Shown in pieces: positions 6,503 to 7,645 of a stretch of 7,645 nt of DNA. This DNA is from Bacillota bacterium (GTDB lineage: Bacteria; Bacillota; Dethiobacteria; Dethiobacterales; Dethiobacteraceae). Where the stretch lies: contig JAAZJT010000175.1 of the NCBI GenBank assembly GCA_012800215.1, positions 1 through 7,645 of the forward strand. Reading direction: 5' to 3'. Numbering within the stretch: position 1 is the stretch's first letter; every line of letters starts with the position of its first letter. A model generated the notes under the pieces. The model made no database searches and was not told the origin of the DNA. It was given only the letters and a program-made list of their open reading frames with translations. The translations under genes were made by a program, and so were the position numbers.

Positions 6503-7108
6503 ATGAAATTAATCTGGGTGCGCCATGGTGAAACGCTATGGAATAACCAGTATCGCTTACAGGGTTTAAGTGATGTGAAGCTAAATGAGAAGGGTCTCTG
6601 GCAGGCAGAGAAGCTGGCTGATGCATTTAATCAGCAGTCGCTATCGCATATATTTGTTTCTCCGCTCTGCAGAGCGCAAATGTTTGCAGCACCGCTGGCG
6701 GCACGCCTGGGCGTGCAGCCACAGATCTGTAATGATTTGCGAGAAATATCATTTGGGCATTGGGAAGGACTCCGTTATGCTGATATGGATGCAGCGACGC
6801 AAAAGTTATACTTATCCTGGTGTAATGATCCCGTTAATTATACGCCTCCTGCAGGTGAAGCGATACAAACTGTCAGAGAACGTGTTGCTAATTTTATGCA
6901 GAAAACAATCGAAACCCTCAGCGAAGAAGAGGCTGCCGTAATAGTTACACATGGTGGCATTATTCGTGTGGCTGTAACTTTAGCTCTGCAAATGCCTGCT
7001 GCAGCAGCGGGTAGGCTGCAGGTAGATACTGCTTCACTTACTATCATGTACTATTACGGGGGATTGTGGTATCTGAGCAAATTAAATGATACTGCTCATT
7101 TACAGTAA
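6503..7108 (+). CDS. cobC: Histidine phosphatase family protein, probable alpha-ribazole-5'-phosphate phosphatase
   Basis: CobC removes the 5'-phosphate from alpha-ribazole phosphate or adenosylcobalamin phosphate, the last step of lower-ligand attachment. The 201-residue protein has the RHG motif VRHGETLWN with Arg7 and His8 (phosphohistidine), RLQGLSDVKLNEKG (18-31), SPLCRAQ with Arg57, the acid donor region REISFGHWEG with Glu81, and the second catalytic His150 in VTHGG. The core is intact. One small oddity is SPLCRAQMFA where many relatives have a Thr two residues after RAx. By sequence alone it could be another member of this broad phosphatase family; its place directly after cobU and cobS makes CobC the best call. 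An AAGGA at 6488-6492 lies 10 bases before the ATG. Confidence 0.88.
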   Translation: MKLIWVRHGETLWNNQYRLQGLSDVKLNEKGLWQAEKLADAFNQQSLSHIFVSPLCRAQMFAAPLAARLGVQPQICNDLREISFGHWEGLRYADMDAATQKLYLSWCNDPVNYTPPAGEAIQTVRERVANFMQKTIETLSEEEAAVIVTHGGIIRVAVTLALQMPAAAAGRLQVDTASLTIMYYYGGLWYLSKLNDTAHLQ

Positions 7109-7123
7109 ACACAGGCTTGTGGG

Positions 7124-7645
7124 CTAAATACTGCGGGCTATTTCGTTTGCTCCCCAGATTGCTTCCAAAACCTTTGTTGGTTTTTGCGCATCACCAACAA
7201 CATAATGTTCATAGCCTAATTCTTTTACCAGTTCCACTATTTCAGTGTTACTTTTTGAGCCCACAGCAATTACTACTGCTTCGCAATTAATCTCTTCTTT
7301 TTTGCCTTCCTTTTCTATGACGACAGAATTATCATTTATTTTAATTACGGCAGCATTGGTAATGATTGGCACCTGTTCACGTTCAATAATGCCAAATACA
7401 TAAGGTTTAATATATATTTCTAAGTCTTTACCGACCTCACTCCCCCTGTTAATAACGGTAACATGTTTACCCTGGGCAAGAAGTACTTCCATTACTTCCA
7501 AACCGACAAGTCCGCCGCCCACCACGACCACATCATGAGCTTTAATAAACTGGTCACCGGTTAATACTGCCCTTGCCTCATAAACATGGGGTTTGTCAAT
7601 GCCATCAATTGGCGGATATACAGGATCGGCTCCACTGGCAATGAT
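7124..7645 (-). CDS. FAD/NAD(P)-dependent oxidoreductase, C-terminal part (start lies outside the window)
   Basis: The - strand frame is open from the window edge (7645) to a TAG at 7126-7124, giving 173 residues. It starts IIASGADPVYPPIDGIDKPH, the ATG-type motif of two-dinucleotide-binding flavoproteins. It continues with VVVVGGGLVGLE, the GxGxxG Rossmann loop for NAD(P)H, then VVIAVGSKSN and YVVGDAQKPTKVLEAI, the terminal FAD-contacting Gly-Asp motif. This arrangement matches the C-terminal half of the 2,4-dienoyl-CoA reductase / 2-enoate reductase (old yellow enzyme fusion) group, or a related NADH oxidase. The N-terminal part that would decide between them is not in the window. A GTG at 7531 is internal to the Rossmann motif and not the start. 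It converges on cobC with only 15 bases between stops and is probably not part of the B12 operon. Confidence 0.85.
   Translation of the reverse strand: MIASGADPVYPPIDGIDKPHVYEARAVLTGDQFIKAHDVVVVGGGLVGLEVMEVLLAQGKHVTVINRGSEVGKDLEIYIKPYVFGIIEREQVPIITNAAVIKINDNSVVIEKEGKKEEINCEAVVIAVGSKSNTEIVELVKELGYEHYVVGDAQKPTKVLEAIWGANEIARSI

Noticed and set aside
7109..7123. Terminator between cobC and the convergent oxidoreductase
   Set aside because: Only 15 bases separate the stops and I found no G-C rich inverted repeat followed by a T-tract in or around them.

Overview
The window reads as part of a corrinoid (vitamin B12) uptake and assembly operon from a moderately low-GC, Gram-positive-type anaerobe, most likely a Clostridia-class Firmicute. 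The pointers are strong AGGAGG-like ribosome binding sites, use of GTG and TTG starts, very tight gene packing, and a fused ABC ATPase type that I recall from clostridial genomes. The lineage is inferred from style, not from a marker gene.

Layout, left to right on the + strand: a cobalamin-type substrate-binding protein with a broken 5' end (106-903); a BtuC-like permease (907-1941); a BtuD-like ATPase with an extra C-terminal domain of about 140 residues (1950-3260); two tandem paralogs of the CobQ/CbiP cobyric acid synthase ATPase domain, neither with a glutaminase domain (3335-4231 and 4228-5049); CobU (5102-5689); CobS (5739-6473); and CobC (6503-7108). A convergent, incomplete FAD/NAD(P)-dependent oxidoreductase closes the window on the - strand (7124-7645). 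No stretch longer than about 75 bases lacks a gene. I saw no tRNA, rRNA, CRISPR, insertion sequence or clear intrinsic terminator. Any cobalamin riboswitch for this operon would lie upstream of the window.

Together the genes import corrinoids (BtuFCD), activate cobinamide to GDP-cobinamide (CobU), attach the alpha-ribazole lower ligand (CobS) and remove the phosphate (CobC). The usual partners CbiB (aminopropanol attachment), CobT (lower-base activation) and CbiZ are absent here. Where CbiB, CbiZ or a full-length CobQ might be expected there are instead two short CobQ-like ATPases. Each appears to keep the CobQ ATPase core and the CobQ C-terminal tail but to lack the roughly 200-residue GATase domain between them. 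Their active-site motifs have diverged in complementary ways and the genes overlap by 4 bases. This pair is the most interesting thing in the window and may be a corrinoid side-chain ligase that uses free ammonia or another amine.

Two other points deserve attention. At the left edge, adding one G to a run of five (52-56) would join an upstream open frame to the binding-protein gene, so that gene is either frameshifted or carries a sequencing error. The ATPase carries an uncharacterised Rossmann-like C-terminal domain.
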